DNA of 64,000 nucleotides from JANXUC01 sp964619065 (GCA_964619065.1 CAZUCC010000019.1:8502-72501), one strand, 5' to 3'; counted from the first letter of the stretch, positions 52,651 through 61,863 are shown. Made by a program: numbers and translations. The notes: generated from the letters alone by a model not told the origin.

Positions 52651-53889
52651 CTACAGCCAACCGAACTTCAACAGAAGATAGTATGTGCTCGCCAGTGTAA
52701 CGAGTGGCCCCACAACAACAAATGCGATGGCCATCCCGCTGGGAGAAGTGCTGATCTCATCGCGAGCGCGCGAGGAGATAGAAAAGGGAGATCCGTTCTT
52801 GCCTTGGCGAAGTAGAAAAGGCGGTAGTGGTTCGGACGCAGAAGGTTCGGACACGGGAGGCTCTGGCGCTAGCGGCAGTGCAGGCAGTGGTGGTGGCGCT
52901 TCTTCCGGCTTTTTCTGCTGCTCGACCTGTTCTTCGACGGCCACAACTGCAGCTGGACTCGTCTCGGGTGCAGCTGTCGGTTCTGCTTCGGAATTTGTCA
53001 TGCGCGCGCGTGCCAGTGCCGCTGCCAGACGCGATTGCATGGTCATCTCCGCAGCGGGGGTGTTTCGCGGCTCCGGGGAGAGGCGAATAATCTGCGGCTG
53101 TGCGTGGCCGGACACGGTTTCCAGAGACGCCGATGCTGCGGCACCTTTCCCTATAAGGACCGGTGAAGCGGATGGTAGGGCAGACGGTTTTTCGGTAGTT
53201 TGCAAAACCCCCGCTCCCGGCGCGGCCATGTTGGCAGCGGCGGAGGAGCTTCTTTTCGCTGGCGCCAAAGGAGCGCCAGTTGCATCGAGGGTCAGGTTCC
53301 TTGTGGCCGTTCCATAGATAAAAATTTGAGCAGCAGGAGGAATCAGATATTCTTCTACTCGAAGGGCTGCACGCCTATCTACTTTGTGGCGGACGAGAAA
53401 ATCCTCGAGTCCTACGGAGATGTCGGTGTGCGTAGAGAGCAAGGTCTTACCGTACTCTTCGTAGGTGTCGCGAGGTATATCTATGTTCGCACCACGAGGA
53501 TCGACCAGGAGGCGTCCAGTTTGGTCGTTAAGGAGAAAGGTGCGGCACATGGTCTCCTCCGCGACTTTGTTCCAAGAGTCACTTTGGGTGGAGTCTTGCT
53601 GCCGCCACACGATCGCCCGGTAGTAGAAGCACGGCTTGCCGGAAATGGCAGCAGACAGGGTTTGCTGGCCCTCGGCTGCGCCACTTACTTCGAGCAATCC
53701 CGAGCTCGCGTCGCGGATTGCCGTAACTGGGTTCGCCCGCAAACGGCGCTTGCGGCGCAATAACAGGATTCCCTCAGCAAAGAGATAGATTCCGCACAGA
53801 CAGCCGAAGGCCGCGAGAAAAACGAAAGGGTTCTCCCGCGGGTTGATTGCGCTGGCCAAAAGGGTCGTCACAAGGTCAGGTCCGGACAC
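52651..53889 (-). CDS. GIDE-domain membrane protein
   Basis: A 412-residue protein starting at GTG 53889. It has an N-terminal hydrophobic segment (FVFLAAFGCLCGIYLFAEGI, about 22-41), a GIDE-type domain (about 55-195; TAIRDASSGLLEVSGAAEG, SGKPCFYYRAIVWRQQ, FLLNDQTGRLLVDPRGANID), a 170-residue Ala/Pro/Glu-rich disordered region, and a C-terminal hydrophobic segment (GMAIAFVVVGPLVTLASTYY). The GIDE fold was named from the eukaryotic mitochondrial E3 ligase MUL1; bacterial proteins have the same extracytosolic domain but no RING. Function in bacteria is not known. It is 56 bases upstream of the next gene in the same direction. Confidence 0.78.
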   Translation of the reverse strand: MSGPDLVTTLLASAINPRENPFVFLAAFGCLCGIYLFAEGILLLRRKRRLRANPVTAIRDASSGLLEVSGAAEGQQTLSAAISGKPCFYYRAIVWRQQDSTQSDSWNKVAEETMCRTFLLNDQTGRLLVDPRGANIDIPRDTYEEYGKTLLSTHTDISVGLEDFLVRHKVDRRAALRVEEYLIPPAAQIFIYGTATRNLTLDATGAPLAPAKRSSSAAANMAAPGAGVLQTTEKPSALPSASPVLIGKGAAASASLETVSGHAQPQIIRLSPEPRNTPAAEMTMQSRLAAALARARMTNSEAEPTAAPETSPAAVVAVEEQVEQQKKPEEAPPPLPALPLAPEPPVSEPSASEPLPPFLLRQGKNGSPFSISSRARDEISTSPSGMAIAFVVVGPLVTLASTYYLLLKFGWL

Positions 53890-54120
53890 ACATCTAGGTC
53901 TCGAATTAGAGGTATTGACTGAGCGTAGCGGAGGAAGAGCCGCTCTGCAGTAGGGAAGAAGTACAGTTACTTACTTTGGTAAGGCGCGACCCCAAAACTG
54001 CCGGAAAAGGACATACCAAAATCTGGGGACGATGACCTTCGTAATCACCTTTCGCGGCTACTCGATTGCTGCGCTTGGGCAGGCTGCCTAGAATCGAATC
54101 GAGTCCCTGTCCAGACCTGC

Positions 54121-56679
54121 ATGGCTGATCGTGCTGACATCGCGAAGCGCATTGAGCGCGCCGAAAAATTCCTCCAAAAAGGCAAGCCCGAAGCTGCCCT
54201 GGAAGAGTATCTGTCCGTTCTGAATGAAGACCGGGAAAATGACACCGTGCGCCAGATGGCTGCGGACTTGTCGCTTTCTGTGGGACGTGTGCCCGAGGCG
54301 GTAACGCTGCTCGGTGACCTTTTTGAGCGGCAGGTGGGCGTTGGGGATGCCACCCGCGCTAGCCTTACCTATAAAAAGCTGGCGCGCCATTCAAATCCGA
54401 CCACGGACCAAAAAATCCGGTTTGGACAATTGCTGGAAGCTTCCAATCGAAAACTGGCGATTGAAACTTACGAAGCCGCGCTCTTCGAGCTAAGTACACA
54501 AGGAAACAAGACACAACAGATAGCCGTCCTGAAGCGCATTGTTGCTCTGGATGCTTCGCTGCCCAACTTTGTGCGGATCGGCGAATTGGCGGCAGAGCTA
54601 GGTGACGGTCGCGGAGCTGCTGCGGCGTTTTTACGCGTGGCCGAGCTAACCGAGCAATCGGGCGGTGCGTCCGCGACTTGGTACGAGAAAGCCTTTCAAG
54701 CAGATGGAACCAATCCCAAAATTGCCCTGGCCTACGGGCGCAGCTTGCTGGTGCAAGGCGAGGCGGGCGCAGCGATTTTTGTGCTTTCCCCGCTGATGAA
54801 TGAAGGTACACCCGCGAACGATCTCCGCGATGCGTATGCCGGAGCTTTGCTTGCGGCCGGACGCTTGAAGGACGCCGAGCCGCACGTCATGGCTCTGTTT
54901 GAGCAGAATCCCTCCCGCCTTCCGCAGGTGACGCAGCTCATCGGCGACATGATCGATGGAGAGATGGACCGCGATGCGGTGGCGCTGGCGCGCAAACTCG
55001 AACAGTTCCAGCGGCGGCGCGGCGAGCGGCGAGCCTTCCTGGCAACGATGCAGGATTTGGTATCACGGCACCGCGCCTCGGCGGACCTGCTCGAATTTCT
55101 GGTCGAGCTCTACAATTCTTCCAATCGTGAAACGGACTATTGTCAGACGTTGCTGCGCCTCTTCGATCTCTATTTCAAGACTGGGAACTTTGTTAAGGCG
55201 GGCGAATGTCTGGATCGTGCTGCCGAGGTAGATCCTTATGAGCCCGGGCACCAACGCCGCCTCGAGATGCTGAAAGGCAAGCTGGACGAGCCGCAGTACA
55301 ATGCGGTCGCCGCACGCTTGGCCCCATCGGGTAATAAAAAAACTGCGCCCGAAGTGGAGCAGAAATCCGAGCCCTCACTCGGTGCTTCCGCGCTGCAAGA
55401 TCTCATGCTCCAGGCAGAGATTCTGGTGCAGTACGGGATGCAGGCAAAAGCTTCCGAGCGTCTGCAACGCATTCAGGAACTGTTCCCGACCGAAGTCGAG
55501 CACAACGAAGATTTGCAGCGCCTCTATGCAGCGGCGGGGATTGCTCTTCCCGCTTCGGTGAAGCCGCCAGCGCCACCTGCTCCTGCTGTACACGCAGTGG
55601 TAGCAGTGACGCCGCCAGCGGTGCCGGCCCAGCCACAAGGTCCCGACTTGAATCATCTGAGCCGCGTGGCGGAAGTCTCACGGCTGCTCTATCGGCAGAG
55701 TGACACCAATGGCGTGCTCTCGGTGGTGGCCAAAGAAGTCGGTGCCCTGTGGAAACTCACCCGATGCATTGCGGCAACGCGCAAGCCGGGTCAGGCGATG
55801 GCTGCGTTCCAGGAGTTCCAGGCAACTGGCAATCACCATGCCGAAGAGGCAGCGGTTATCGATCTGGTGGCGACCACGGACGATCTGTGCCGGGACGGAG
55901 CCAAGGCGTTTCCCAGCGTTGCGTCGGCTGCGGAGTTGGAGCCGGTCAAAAGTATTCTGGCGGGTCTCAACATAGCGTCCATGCTGGCGTTACCCATGAG
56001 CGATGGCGAAGAGCACGCAGGTGTGCTGTTGCTGATGCAGGATACTGGACGTACGTGGAACGAGAGCGAAATCTTTGTGATCCGCACGATTGCCGAGCAA
56101 GCCGGCATGGCCCTGCGCAACCTGGGCCTGCGCCGCCTGGTTAGCAACCTCTCGGTGACGGATGCCAAATCTGGCCTGCTTAGCCGGTCCTCCTACCTCG
56201 ATATTTTGTTCGGGGAGGCAAGGCGCTCGCAGGAAGAAAATGCGCCACTGACGACGGTGCTGATGCAGTTCGGGGAGAGTGGAGCCCTGGTGAAACAGTT
56301 CGGACAAGATGCGATCGAGGCCATGATGCAGCAGATCGGCCGCCTGCTCGCAGGCCACACCCGGCAAAACGATTTTGCTTTCCGCTATGAAACCGCAACG
56401 GTAGCGCTGATTCTCGGAGACACGGGCGAAGTGAACGCGCTGCAGGCGGTCGAGAAATTCCGCTCTTTGCTGACAGGGGTGCACTGGCCCGGCAAGGCCG
56501 AGAACGTGCAGTTTGCGACGGGCGTGGCGGAGGCGGTCATCCGGCCGCAATACGATCCGGTCGACATCGTCACAGAAGTGATCAATCGCGTGGAGCAGGC
56601 GCTCGATTTGGCGCTCTGCGACGAGACCGCCGGTGTACAAGTTCTGGGCTCGACGTTTGCCGCAGCCGCTGTCGCGTAG
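54121..56679 (+). CDS. TPR-GAF protein with degenerate GGDEF domain
   Basis: An 852-residue soluble protein. Residues 1 to about 500 are tandem tetratricopeptide-like helices (ADIAKRIERAEKFLQKGKPE, AVTLLGDLFERQ, and so on), a disordered Pro/Ala stretch follows (ASVKPPAPPAPAVHAV), a GAF-like domain spans about 510-660 (SRLLYRQSDTNGVLSVVAKE, GLNIASMLALPMSDGEEHAG), and a GGDEF-fold domain closes the protein (about 675-835). The catalytic position that should read GGDEF follows the usual RY but has ETATV (FAFRYETATVALIL), so cyclase activity is not expected. It probably senses a signal and scaffolds. The ATG is followed directly by MADRADIAKR. Confidence 0.83.
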   Translation: MADRADIAKRIERAEKFLQKGKPEAALEEYLSVLNEDRENDTVRQMAADLSLSVGRVPEAVTLLGDLFERQVGVGDATRASLTYKKLARHSNPTTDQKIRFGQLLEASNRKLAIETYEAALFELSTQGNKTQQIAVLKRIVALDASLPNFVRIGELAAELGDGRGAAAAFLRVAELTEQSGGASATWYEKAFQADGTNPKIALAYGRSLLVQGEAGAAIFVLSPLMNEGTPANDLRDAYAGALLAAGRLKDAEPHVMALFEQNPSRLPQVTQLIGDMIDGEMDRDAVALARKLEQFQRRRGERRAFLATMQDLVSRHRASADLLEFLVELYNSSNRETDYCQTLLRLFDLYFKTGNFVKAGECLDRAAEVDPYEPGHQRRLEMLKGKLDEPQYNAVAARLAPSGNKKTAPEVEQKSEPSLGASALQDLMLQAEILVQYGMQAKASERLQRIQELFPTEVEHNEDLQRLYAAAGIALPASVKPPAPPAPAVHAVVAVTPPAVPAQPQGPDLNHLSRVAEVSRLLYRQSDTNGVLSVVAKEVGALWKLTRCIAATRKPGQAMAAFQEFQATGNHHAEEAAVIDLVATTDDLCRDGAKAFPSVASAAELEPVKSILAGLNIASMLALPMSDGEEHAGVLLLMQDTGRTWNESEIFVIRTIAEQAGMALRNLGLRRLVSNLSVTDAKSGLLSRSSYLDILFGEARRSQEENAPLTTVLMQFGESGALVKQFGQDAIEAMMQQIGRLLAGHTRQNDFAFRYETATVALILGDTGEVNALQAVEKFRSLLTGVHWPGKAENVQFATGVAEAVIRPQYDPVDIVTEVINRVEQALDLALCDETAGVQVLGSTFAAAAVA

Positions 56680-56711
56680 GAACGCTGAAAACCCCCACTC
56701 CAAATGGTTGT

Positions 56712-56741
56712 CATTCCGAAGGGCTTCAGCCCTGAGGAATC
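56712..56741 (+). repeat. Palindromic intergenic element with tandem GA mismatches
   Basis: ATTCC (56713-56717) and AGGGC (56720-56724) pair with GCCCT (56729-56733) and GGAAT (56736-56740); the two helices are separated on both sides by GA, which allows sheared G-A pairs. The sequence TCATTCCGAAGGGCTTCAGC is of the acidobacterial interspersed type and shares the TTCAGCC loop core with the element at 61884-61906. Confidence 0.6.
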
Positions 56742-56843
56742 TGTTGTTCTCTCTACGTCTCCAATTTGCTGGCGCCGATCCTCACTGATAGACTGACGAA
56801 TCTTGCCCTGGAAAGTCTCACACGATATGGGGGCATACCTTCC

Positions 56844-57821
56844 ATGATTAAGGCGCTTCGCATTGAATGCGATTTGGAATCGAAAGCCCAATTCAACACT
56901 CTGCGTGAATTCTTGGATTCCCTCGGCTTTCTGGACGAATCTGGAACACGCGGGAAGAATGACACAGCGGTGACATTCTCGGCGCCTACCGGAAAAATCA
57001 GTTTGGAATGGTCAGAAACGGAGAGCGTGACAGACAAAACTCTGTGGGATTTTGCCATCGAGATTGACGATCCGGACTCAACCTACGACCTGATCCGAAG
57101 CAAAGATTTTGAAATCATTTCGGATTACAGCGAGTCCCAGACTGGGGGCCGCCATTTTGTTGTGCGGGTTACTGAGAAGATTTCCGTCGCTGTGTTCGGA
57201 ACCCCGCGAATATGGCTGGAGACCAAGCGGGCGGGCGATATAGATGCCAAGGGGAAACGCTTTGCTATCGCTGTAAGTCGTTTCAATTCTTTCATTACCC
57301 AGAGACTACTAGATGGTGCAGTGGACGGGTTGCGCCGCACCGGAGCGCATTCGGAAGACATTTTCATTGTTCACGTTCCCGGAGCCTTCGAACTTCCCTC
57401 CGCCGCCCGAACCTTGGCCGAAACCAAGAAATATGATGCTGTCATCTGCATCGGCTGCCTGCTGCGCGGTGACACCGCACACTACGACGTGATTGTGAAT
57501 GAGGTGACGCGCGGAATTGGCCAGTCGGCGCAGGAGACGGGGGTTCCGCACGCGTTCGGCGTGTTGACGTGCGACACGCTGGAGCAAGCCATTGACCGCG
57601 CTGGACTGAAGATGGGTAACAAAGGACTGGAAGCGGCTCTGGCGGCAGTGGAGATGGCAAATCTGAAAAGCGCTATCGACTCTCAGCTTGCCGCTGTCGG
57701 CCAGGGTGGTAGGAAATCGAAGGACAGCGCTTCTTTGAGTAAGCCGCTGAAAAACAGGAAGCCAAAAGAAAAGAAGATCGCGAAGAAGCCTATTCGGGCA
57801 TCGCGAAGGCCTAAGAAATAG
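56844..57821 (+). CDS. ribH: 6,7-dimethyl-8-ribityllumazine synthase with extra N-terminal domain
   Basis: A 325-residue protein from ATG 56844; an upstream TTG at 56766 would add 26 residues. Residues 1 to about 120 form a separate domain resembling a VOC/glyoxalase-like fold (MIKALRIECDLESKAQFNTL; WDFAIEIDDPDSTYDLIRSK; GGRHFVVRVTEKISVAVFGT). Residues about 132-282 are lumazine synthase: AIAVSRFNSFITQRLLDGAV, HVPGAFELPSAARTL, GCLLRGDTAHYDVIVNEV (catalytic His) and GNKGLEAALAAVEM. A Lys/Arg-rich tail of about 40 residues closes it. It makes the riboflavin precursor from ribityl-amino-uracil and 3,4-dihydroxybutanone phosphate. nusB lies 102 bases downstream, the normal neighbour. Confidence 0.85.
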   Translation: MIKALRIECDLESKAQFNTLREFLDSLGFLDESGTRGKNDTAVTFSAPTGKISLEWSETESVTDKTLWDFAIEIDDPDSTYDLIRSKDFEIISDYSESQTGGRHFVVRVTEKISVAVFGTPRIWLETKRAGDIDAKGKRFAIAVSRFNSFITQRLLDGAVDGLRRTGAHSEDIFIVHVPGAFELPSAARTLAETKKYDAVICIGCLLRGDTAHYDVIVNEVTRGIGQSAQETGVPHAFGVLTCDTLEQAIDRAGLKMGNKGLEAALAAVEMANLKSAIDSQLAAVGQGGRKSKDSASLSKPLKNRKPKEKKIAKKPIRASRRPKK

Positions 57822-57923
57822 TTTAGGAGATCTGGATTCTCTCGACACCTTCTTGCGGCTTCAAGCGATTTTAGCTTTCACTCTGTTTCGCACGGTTAGC
57901 TACCTGTAGACTGGTGGTTGACT

Positions 57924-58367
57924 ATGGGAACCCGTCGCAAAGCGCGCGAACTCGCACTGCAAATGTTGTTTCAAGCCGACGTCGCTAAGCAGGCTCCCGA
58001 CGAAGTGTGCCGTTCGTTTTGGAACGAGCGCGCGCAGGTAGAAAGCGACGTGCGTAATTTTGCCAACGATCTATTTCGCATTGCCTCAGACCGTGGCCCG
58101 GAGATCGATAAGAAAATCGAGGCGCATGCGGAGCACTGGCGCATGGAACGCATGGCCGCGGTGGATCGGAATATTTTGCGCGCGGGCGTGGCCGAGTTCC
58201 TGGGATTTCCTTCGACGCCTAAGCCTGTGGTGATCAACGAGGCGCTGGAGATTGCGCGCAAGTTTTCCAGTCCCGAATCGGTGAATTTCCTGAACGGCGT
58301 GCTCGACAGCGTGGCTCGCGAATTGGACAAGGCCGCGGAGACTCCGGGCGCGGCGTCTCGCGTTTAG
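57924..58367 (+). CDS. nusB: Transcription antitermination factor NusB
   Basis: A 147-residue all-helical RNA-binding protein that joins NusE (S10) on boxA RNA during rRNA transcription. It starts at ATG 57924 with GGTGG six bases upstream; the TTG at 57918 is less likely. Family blocks are RRKARELALQMLFQADVAK, VDRNILRAGVAEFLGFP, and KPVVINEALEIARKFSSPES with VNFLNGVLDSVAR. The ribH-nusB pair is typical for bacteria. Confidence 0.95.
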   Translation: MGTRRKARELALQMLFQADVAKQAPDEVCRSFWNERAQVESDVRNFANDLFRIASDRGPEIDKKIEAHAEHWRMERMAAVDRNILRAGVAEFLGFPSTPKPVVINEALEIARKFSSPESVNFLNGVLDSVARELDKAAETPGAASRV

Positions 58368-58430
58368 CGCTCAGGAAAGTCTACAGCTTCCCCGTAAGAA
58401 TGCCTCAAGCACTAATCTCACTCCAATATC

Positions 58431-58494
58431 GTGGAGGTCCTTCGACTCCACATGGACATTCGCAAGCGAGGCCTACGCGACGGTTAGGATGACA
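58431..58494 (+). repeat. Diverged interspersed GTCCTTCGACT-type element
   Basis: A hairpin stem GTGGAG (58431-58436) with CTCCAC (58446-58451) carries GTCCTTCGA in its loop, and the far end AGGATGACA (about 58486-58494) is a diverged copy of the same interspersed element seen at 44841-44993. It fills the gap between the convergent nusB and lipoprotein genes and could serve as a bidirectional terminator. Confidence 0.5.
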
Positions 58495-58502
58495 TCTGGG
58501 GT

Positions 58503-60788
58503 TTAAGGCTTCACCAACACAAAGTCCGGGTTACACGGTTGCGTAACGCTCGAAATGCTGCACATGTTGATGGGCGTACTCGTGGTTCCGCTGGTCAGTA
58601 TGATCTGCTGCTGGTCGATGAGAGTGCTCGTGTTCAGGACGTGGAGCAGGCCGTCCGTGCTTCCGACGTAGAGCGCAGCGCCGTCGGATGTCAGGCCCCC
58701 TGTTGTTGGAGGTTGCGCCCCGACGAGAGCAATACCAGTACGTCCACCGGTCAGAACGTTGTAGGAAAAGACACTGCTGAAATTCTGCGGGATCACGTAT
58801 GCCACCGAGCCGTCCGTGGACAACAGGAACTGCGTCGCCGCGATAGGGCCTTGATTCAGATCAATGAACGGACTCACAGTATTGTTGCTTGTCAGCGGAA
58901 GCAAGGGCGGCAGAACTGATGGCAGAGGAAGAGGAGGACAGCCGGAACCGGCGGTACTCGTAGTAATCAACTCGAGCCCCGTGGCGTTCGGACCATTCAG
59001 CGCAATGAAGTGCATGCCGTCGGGAAGCGCCCGAATGAACTGGGGAGCGCCTGGAGTCGACAAGATTTGCGGAGCATTGAGTGTGTCCTTGGCGATGAGA
59101 TTGTTGCAGGTATCGAAGACGGTCACGGAATTCGGTGCTTGTCCCGCCACGTACGCGAATGCGCCGCTGGGATGAAATGCTATGTCGGTGACCGGTGCCG
59201 GAGTGGGCAGGAGATGCAAGCCGTTCACTGCGTCGTAGACGTACAAAGGCCCCGGCAACTCATTCGAGGGCTGGCACGGCGAAGCCGTGCACCGGAACGT
59301 GGCGATATAGGATCGAAAGCCATCCGGCGAGAAGACGGCGGATTTGGCATGGTCGGTTGCGGCCAGAATCAATTGTGTGCCCGAGTTGCTCGGCTGGTCG
59401 TAAAGGAAGACTTGGTTGGGTGTCGTGGAGGTATCGGATACTACTGCCTTGTTTCCGTTAGGCGAAACTCCCACAACCTCTCCGGTAACCGCATTGTTCG
59501 TCGTTGCCGCCCCAGAAACGACTACAGCGATTCCATTGCACACCGGCAGGCCAGTTGCCGTTCGTGGCACACAGCTCCCAACGAAGATGTTGTTGCCGGA
59601 AGCGCTGATCAACATGGACGTCGGCGTGTGCGGGAGCAAGATGGGCGCACCCACCGTGTTCGTGGACTGAAGAACAGGGATGATGGAGCTAAGACATCCG
59701 AGGATAGGGCCCATAGTCTTGTCCCAGCAGCCGGAACTGGCCGCATAGACCGTGGAAGAACTTGCTGTGCCCGTCACATTCACGCTGATACCAGCGGAAG
59801 GGTAGATCGGGGGAGCCGCGGTGGATGGTGCCGGGAATCCAACATTGCAGGTTGTTGGAAAGCACGAGGCTGTGACACCGGTGCCTCCTGTTTGTAGTCC
59901 GGCGATTACTCCTGCAGTGCTGACCGAAGCCACCGTGGGGTTCTTACTGCTCCAGGTGAGCGGCGGATTGGTAAGCTCCAGACCGGCCGAATCCAGCACT
60001 GTAGCCGTAATTGTTTGTGATGCGCTGCCTTTGGTGAAGGTGAGCGAGTTGCCGCCAGCCGCAGTGACCAGGGCGATCGACTCCACCGGACAGGTAGTGA
60101 AGGTAATCGATGTGCTGGTGGTGTTTCCCGCCGTGGCAAAGAACTGCGTCTGCCCTGGAGTTTTGGCCGTGGCTTGCACCTGATTAAACAGCAGTCCTGG
60201 AGCCGTGGTATTGAGCGTGGCGACGGTAGTGTTCGCGGAGGCCCAGTTGATCGGCCCAATGGTGGAGGTAATATCGGTACTTTGATTGAAGGCGGATACT
60301 TGGTAGTTCGCGAAGCCTGCAGCTGCGTTTTTGGACACTCCCGAAAGGCAGGGAGCCGGCGGATTCAGAGGACTGGCGACGAGCCGCTCAATATGTTGGT
60401 GCACGAACACCTTAATTGGTGGACTCGTGGCCCCCCTCGCGCTTGCTGTCAGTTGGACGGCGAGGGCTGGACCAGGCGTGCAAACGATGGGGACTGTGAG
60501 CGAATCCCAGGTTCCAGCGCACACCGCCCCACTGCGCGATACGGTCAGCGCTGAGGAATCTGAGGCTTGCCACGTAATGGATGTGGCGGTGACGATGGTT
60601 CCGTTGTTGTCCGTCACCGACAACCCCGCAACGCCTCCCTGCTCCAACGAAAGGACCGACGGCGCAATTGTCAACGTCGTGGGCACTACATTGGTACCCT
60701 TGCCGCCACAGCCCGCAAGAGCGCCCAGAAGCATGGCCAACCCCAACAAAGTCTCCAGCAACATCCAAGAAGAGCGAACCCTACCCAT
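58503..60788 (-). CDS. Large secreted lipoprotein with Ig-like domains and a beta-propeller
   Basis: A 761-residue protein starting ATG 60788 with GGAGGG four bases upstream. The signal peptide ends in the lipobox LAGC (residues 24-27). Residues about 35-330 hold two or three bacterial Ig-like (BIG2-type) repeats, each with a W-x-S pattern (SITWQASDSSALTVS, INWASANTTVATL, LTWSSKNPTVASVSTAGVI). Residues about 350-750 hold repeated blade-like units (TSMLISASGNNIFVGS, KAVVSDTSTTPNQVFLYDQ, AVFSPDGFRSYIATF, ITDIAFHPSGAFAYVAG-like) that suggest a YVTN-type beta-propeller. It is anchored to a membrane and probably binds or exposes a ligand at the surface. It is divergent from the str operon. Confidence 0.85.
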   Translation of the reverse strand: MGRVRSSWMLLETLLGLAMLLGALAGCGGKGTNVVPTTLTIAPSVLSLEQGGVAGLSVTDNNGTIVTATSITWQASDSSALTVSRSGAVCAGTWDSLTVPIVCTPGPALAVQLTASARGATSPPIKVFVHQHIERLVASPLNPPAPCLSGVSKNAAAGFANYQVSAFNQSTDITSTIGPINWASANTTVATLNTTAPGLLFNQVQATAKTPGQTQFFATAGNTTSTSITFTTCPVESIALVTAAGGNSLTFTKGSASQTITATVLDSAGLELTNPPLTWSSKNPTVASVSTAGVIAGLQTGGTGVTASCFPTTCNVGFPAPSTAAPPIYPSAGISVNVTGTASSSTVYAASSGCWDKTMGPILGCLSSIIPVLQSTNTVGAPILLPHTPTSMLISASGNNIFVGSCVPRTATGLPVCNGIAVVVSGAATTNNAVTGEVVGVSPNGNKAVVSDTSTTPNQVFLYDQPSNSGTQLILAATDHAKSAVFSPDGFRSYIATFRCTASPCQPSNELPGPLYVYDAVNGLHLLPTPAPVTDIAFHPSGAFAYVAGQAPNSVTVFDTCNNLIAKDTLNAPQILSTPGAPQFIRALPDGMHFIALNGPNATGLELITTSTAGSGCPPLPLPSVLPPLLPLTSNNTVSPFIDLNQGPIAATQFLLSTDGSVAYVIPQNFSSVFSYNVLTGGRTGIALVGAQPPTTGGLTSDGAALYVGSTDGLLHVLNTSTLIDQQQIILTSGTTSTPINMCSISSVTQPCNPDFVLVKP

Positions 60789-61479
60789 GAACCCTCCCCG
60801 CCCGCGGCGAACCAGCGGACGAGCTCGGTGAAGTCAAGCTGATGAATGCAAAACCTTGAGTCTAGAGGCTGGCCGCTATTTCAGCAACTGGGTCACCAGA
60901 AAACATCCTCTGAGAACGGCCGGAAATCCACACCGCAAAACGGTGCTAGGCACCTGGTTCTCTCTGCTGTGATGAGGGAAACAGGGTTTGGGGTTGACGC
61001 GAAAGAAAAGGAATTGATATATTCATAAGGTTCCGCGAGTATTCGTGAGCCAGCCTGTTGGAGTGCGCCCGGATGTGGGCGTCTCATTTATATGGTTGAG
61101 CTTGTTAGATTCATCGTTCTGAGAGGAAGTTGATTTCAGAACGCCCTCGCTGAAATGCCGCTGCGATGACCTTCCGCCCTACGGGTCTCGGCGCAGTCCA
61201 GTTGGTTGGATTGTGTTGAAAGACTCTTGGAAGGATATGCAGGGCCTCTGCAAGCGAAACGGAGTGCCTCGAAGCCAGGCGCCACCGTCGTTTGTATCAG
61301 TCTGACACGGATGTCGGAAATTTTCTGCCCCGGCCCTGTTGTGTCCGGTGACGGAAGTATGGTGGGCAAAGCGTCCGCCAGCCCTTGTTGCGAGATGGTT
61401 GCAGGGGATGAGCGGGATGCCCGCGAGTTTGCGCGTTCGCGTGCGGACGGCGGTGTGGAATTTTAAGGAGTTGCAAAGA
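60789..61479. other. Upstream region of the str operon and the lipoprotein
   Basis: The 691 bases between the lipoprotein start and rpsL contain a strong promoter (60994-61023), then about 456 bases of transcribed leader without a convincing ORF. A 7-bp inverted repeat (GTTCTGA and TCAGAAC around 61121-61142) and several short GC-rich helices are present. rpoB and rpoC, the usual neighbours, are absent. Confidence 0.55.
60994..61023 (+). promoter_or_regulatory. Sigma70-type promoter for the rpsL-rpsG-fusA operon
   Basis: TTGACG at 60994-60999 and TATATT at 61018-61023 are separated by 18 bases (17 if ATATAT at 61017 is used). It is the only strong match I see between the lipoprotein gene and rpsL. 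The predicted start lies about 450 bases before rpsL. Confidence 0.65.
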
Positions 61480-61863
61480 GTGCCTACGTTCAATCAGCTG
61501 GTACGGAGTGGGCGGAAAGCGCCGCGCTACAAAACGGCGAGCCCGGCGTTGCAAAGCTGTCCGCAAAAGCGCGGTGTTTGCACCCGTGTTTATACGCAAA
61601 CGCCTAAAAAGCCGAACTCGGCGCTGCGCAAGGTCGCTCGCGTACGCCTAACCAACGGTATTGAAGTTACAACGTATATTCCCGGCGTCGGCCACAATCT
61701 GCAGGAGCACTCGATTGTGCTGATTCGTGGCGGCCGCGTGAAGGATCTACCCGGTGTCCGGTACCACGTGGTGCGCGGCACGCTCGATTCGACCGGTGTG
61801 ACGGATCGCAAGCAGAGCCGCTCGAAGTATGGAGCGAAGCGGCCCAAGAAAGCCAAAGAGTAG
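61480..61863 (+). CDS. rpsL: 30S ribosomal protein S12
   Basis: A 127-residue S12 protein from GTG 61480, with AAGGAG nine bases upstream. The frame is open upstream to 61339, but S12 family sequence begins at VPTFNQLVRSGRK. TPKKPNSALRKVARVRLTNG carries the decoding-site lysines targeted by streptomycin, in wild-type form, and GGRVKDLPGVRYHVVRGTLD is the second conserved block. The protein sits at the decoding centre. A hairpin element lies between it and rpsG. Confidence 0.97.
   Translation: MPTFNQLVRSGRKAPRYKTASPALQSCPQKRGVCTRVYTQTPKKPNSALRKVARVRLTNGIEVTTYIPGVGHNLQEHSIVLIRGGRVKDLPGVRYHVVRGTLDSTGVTDRKQSRSKYGAKRPKKAKE

Noticed and set aside
57212..57436. ATG-started frame at the junction of the two RibH domains
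   Set aside because: It is in a different frame from the lumazine synthase and reads as Cys/Arg/His-rich non-protein sequence; the fusion frame itself is uninterrupted.
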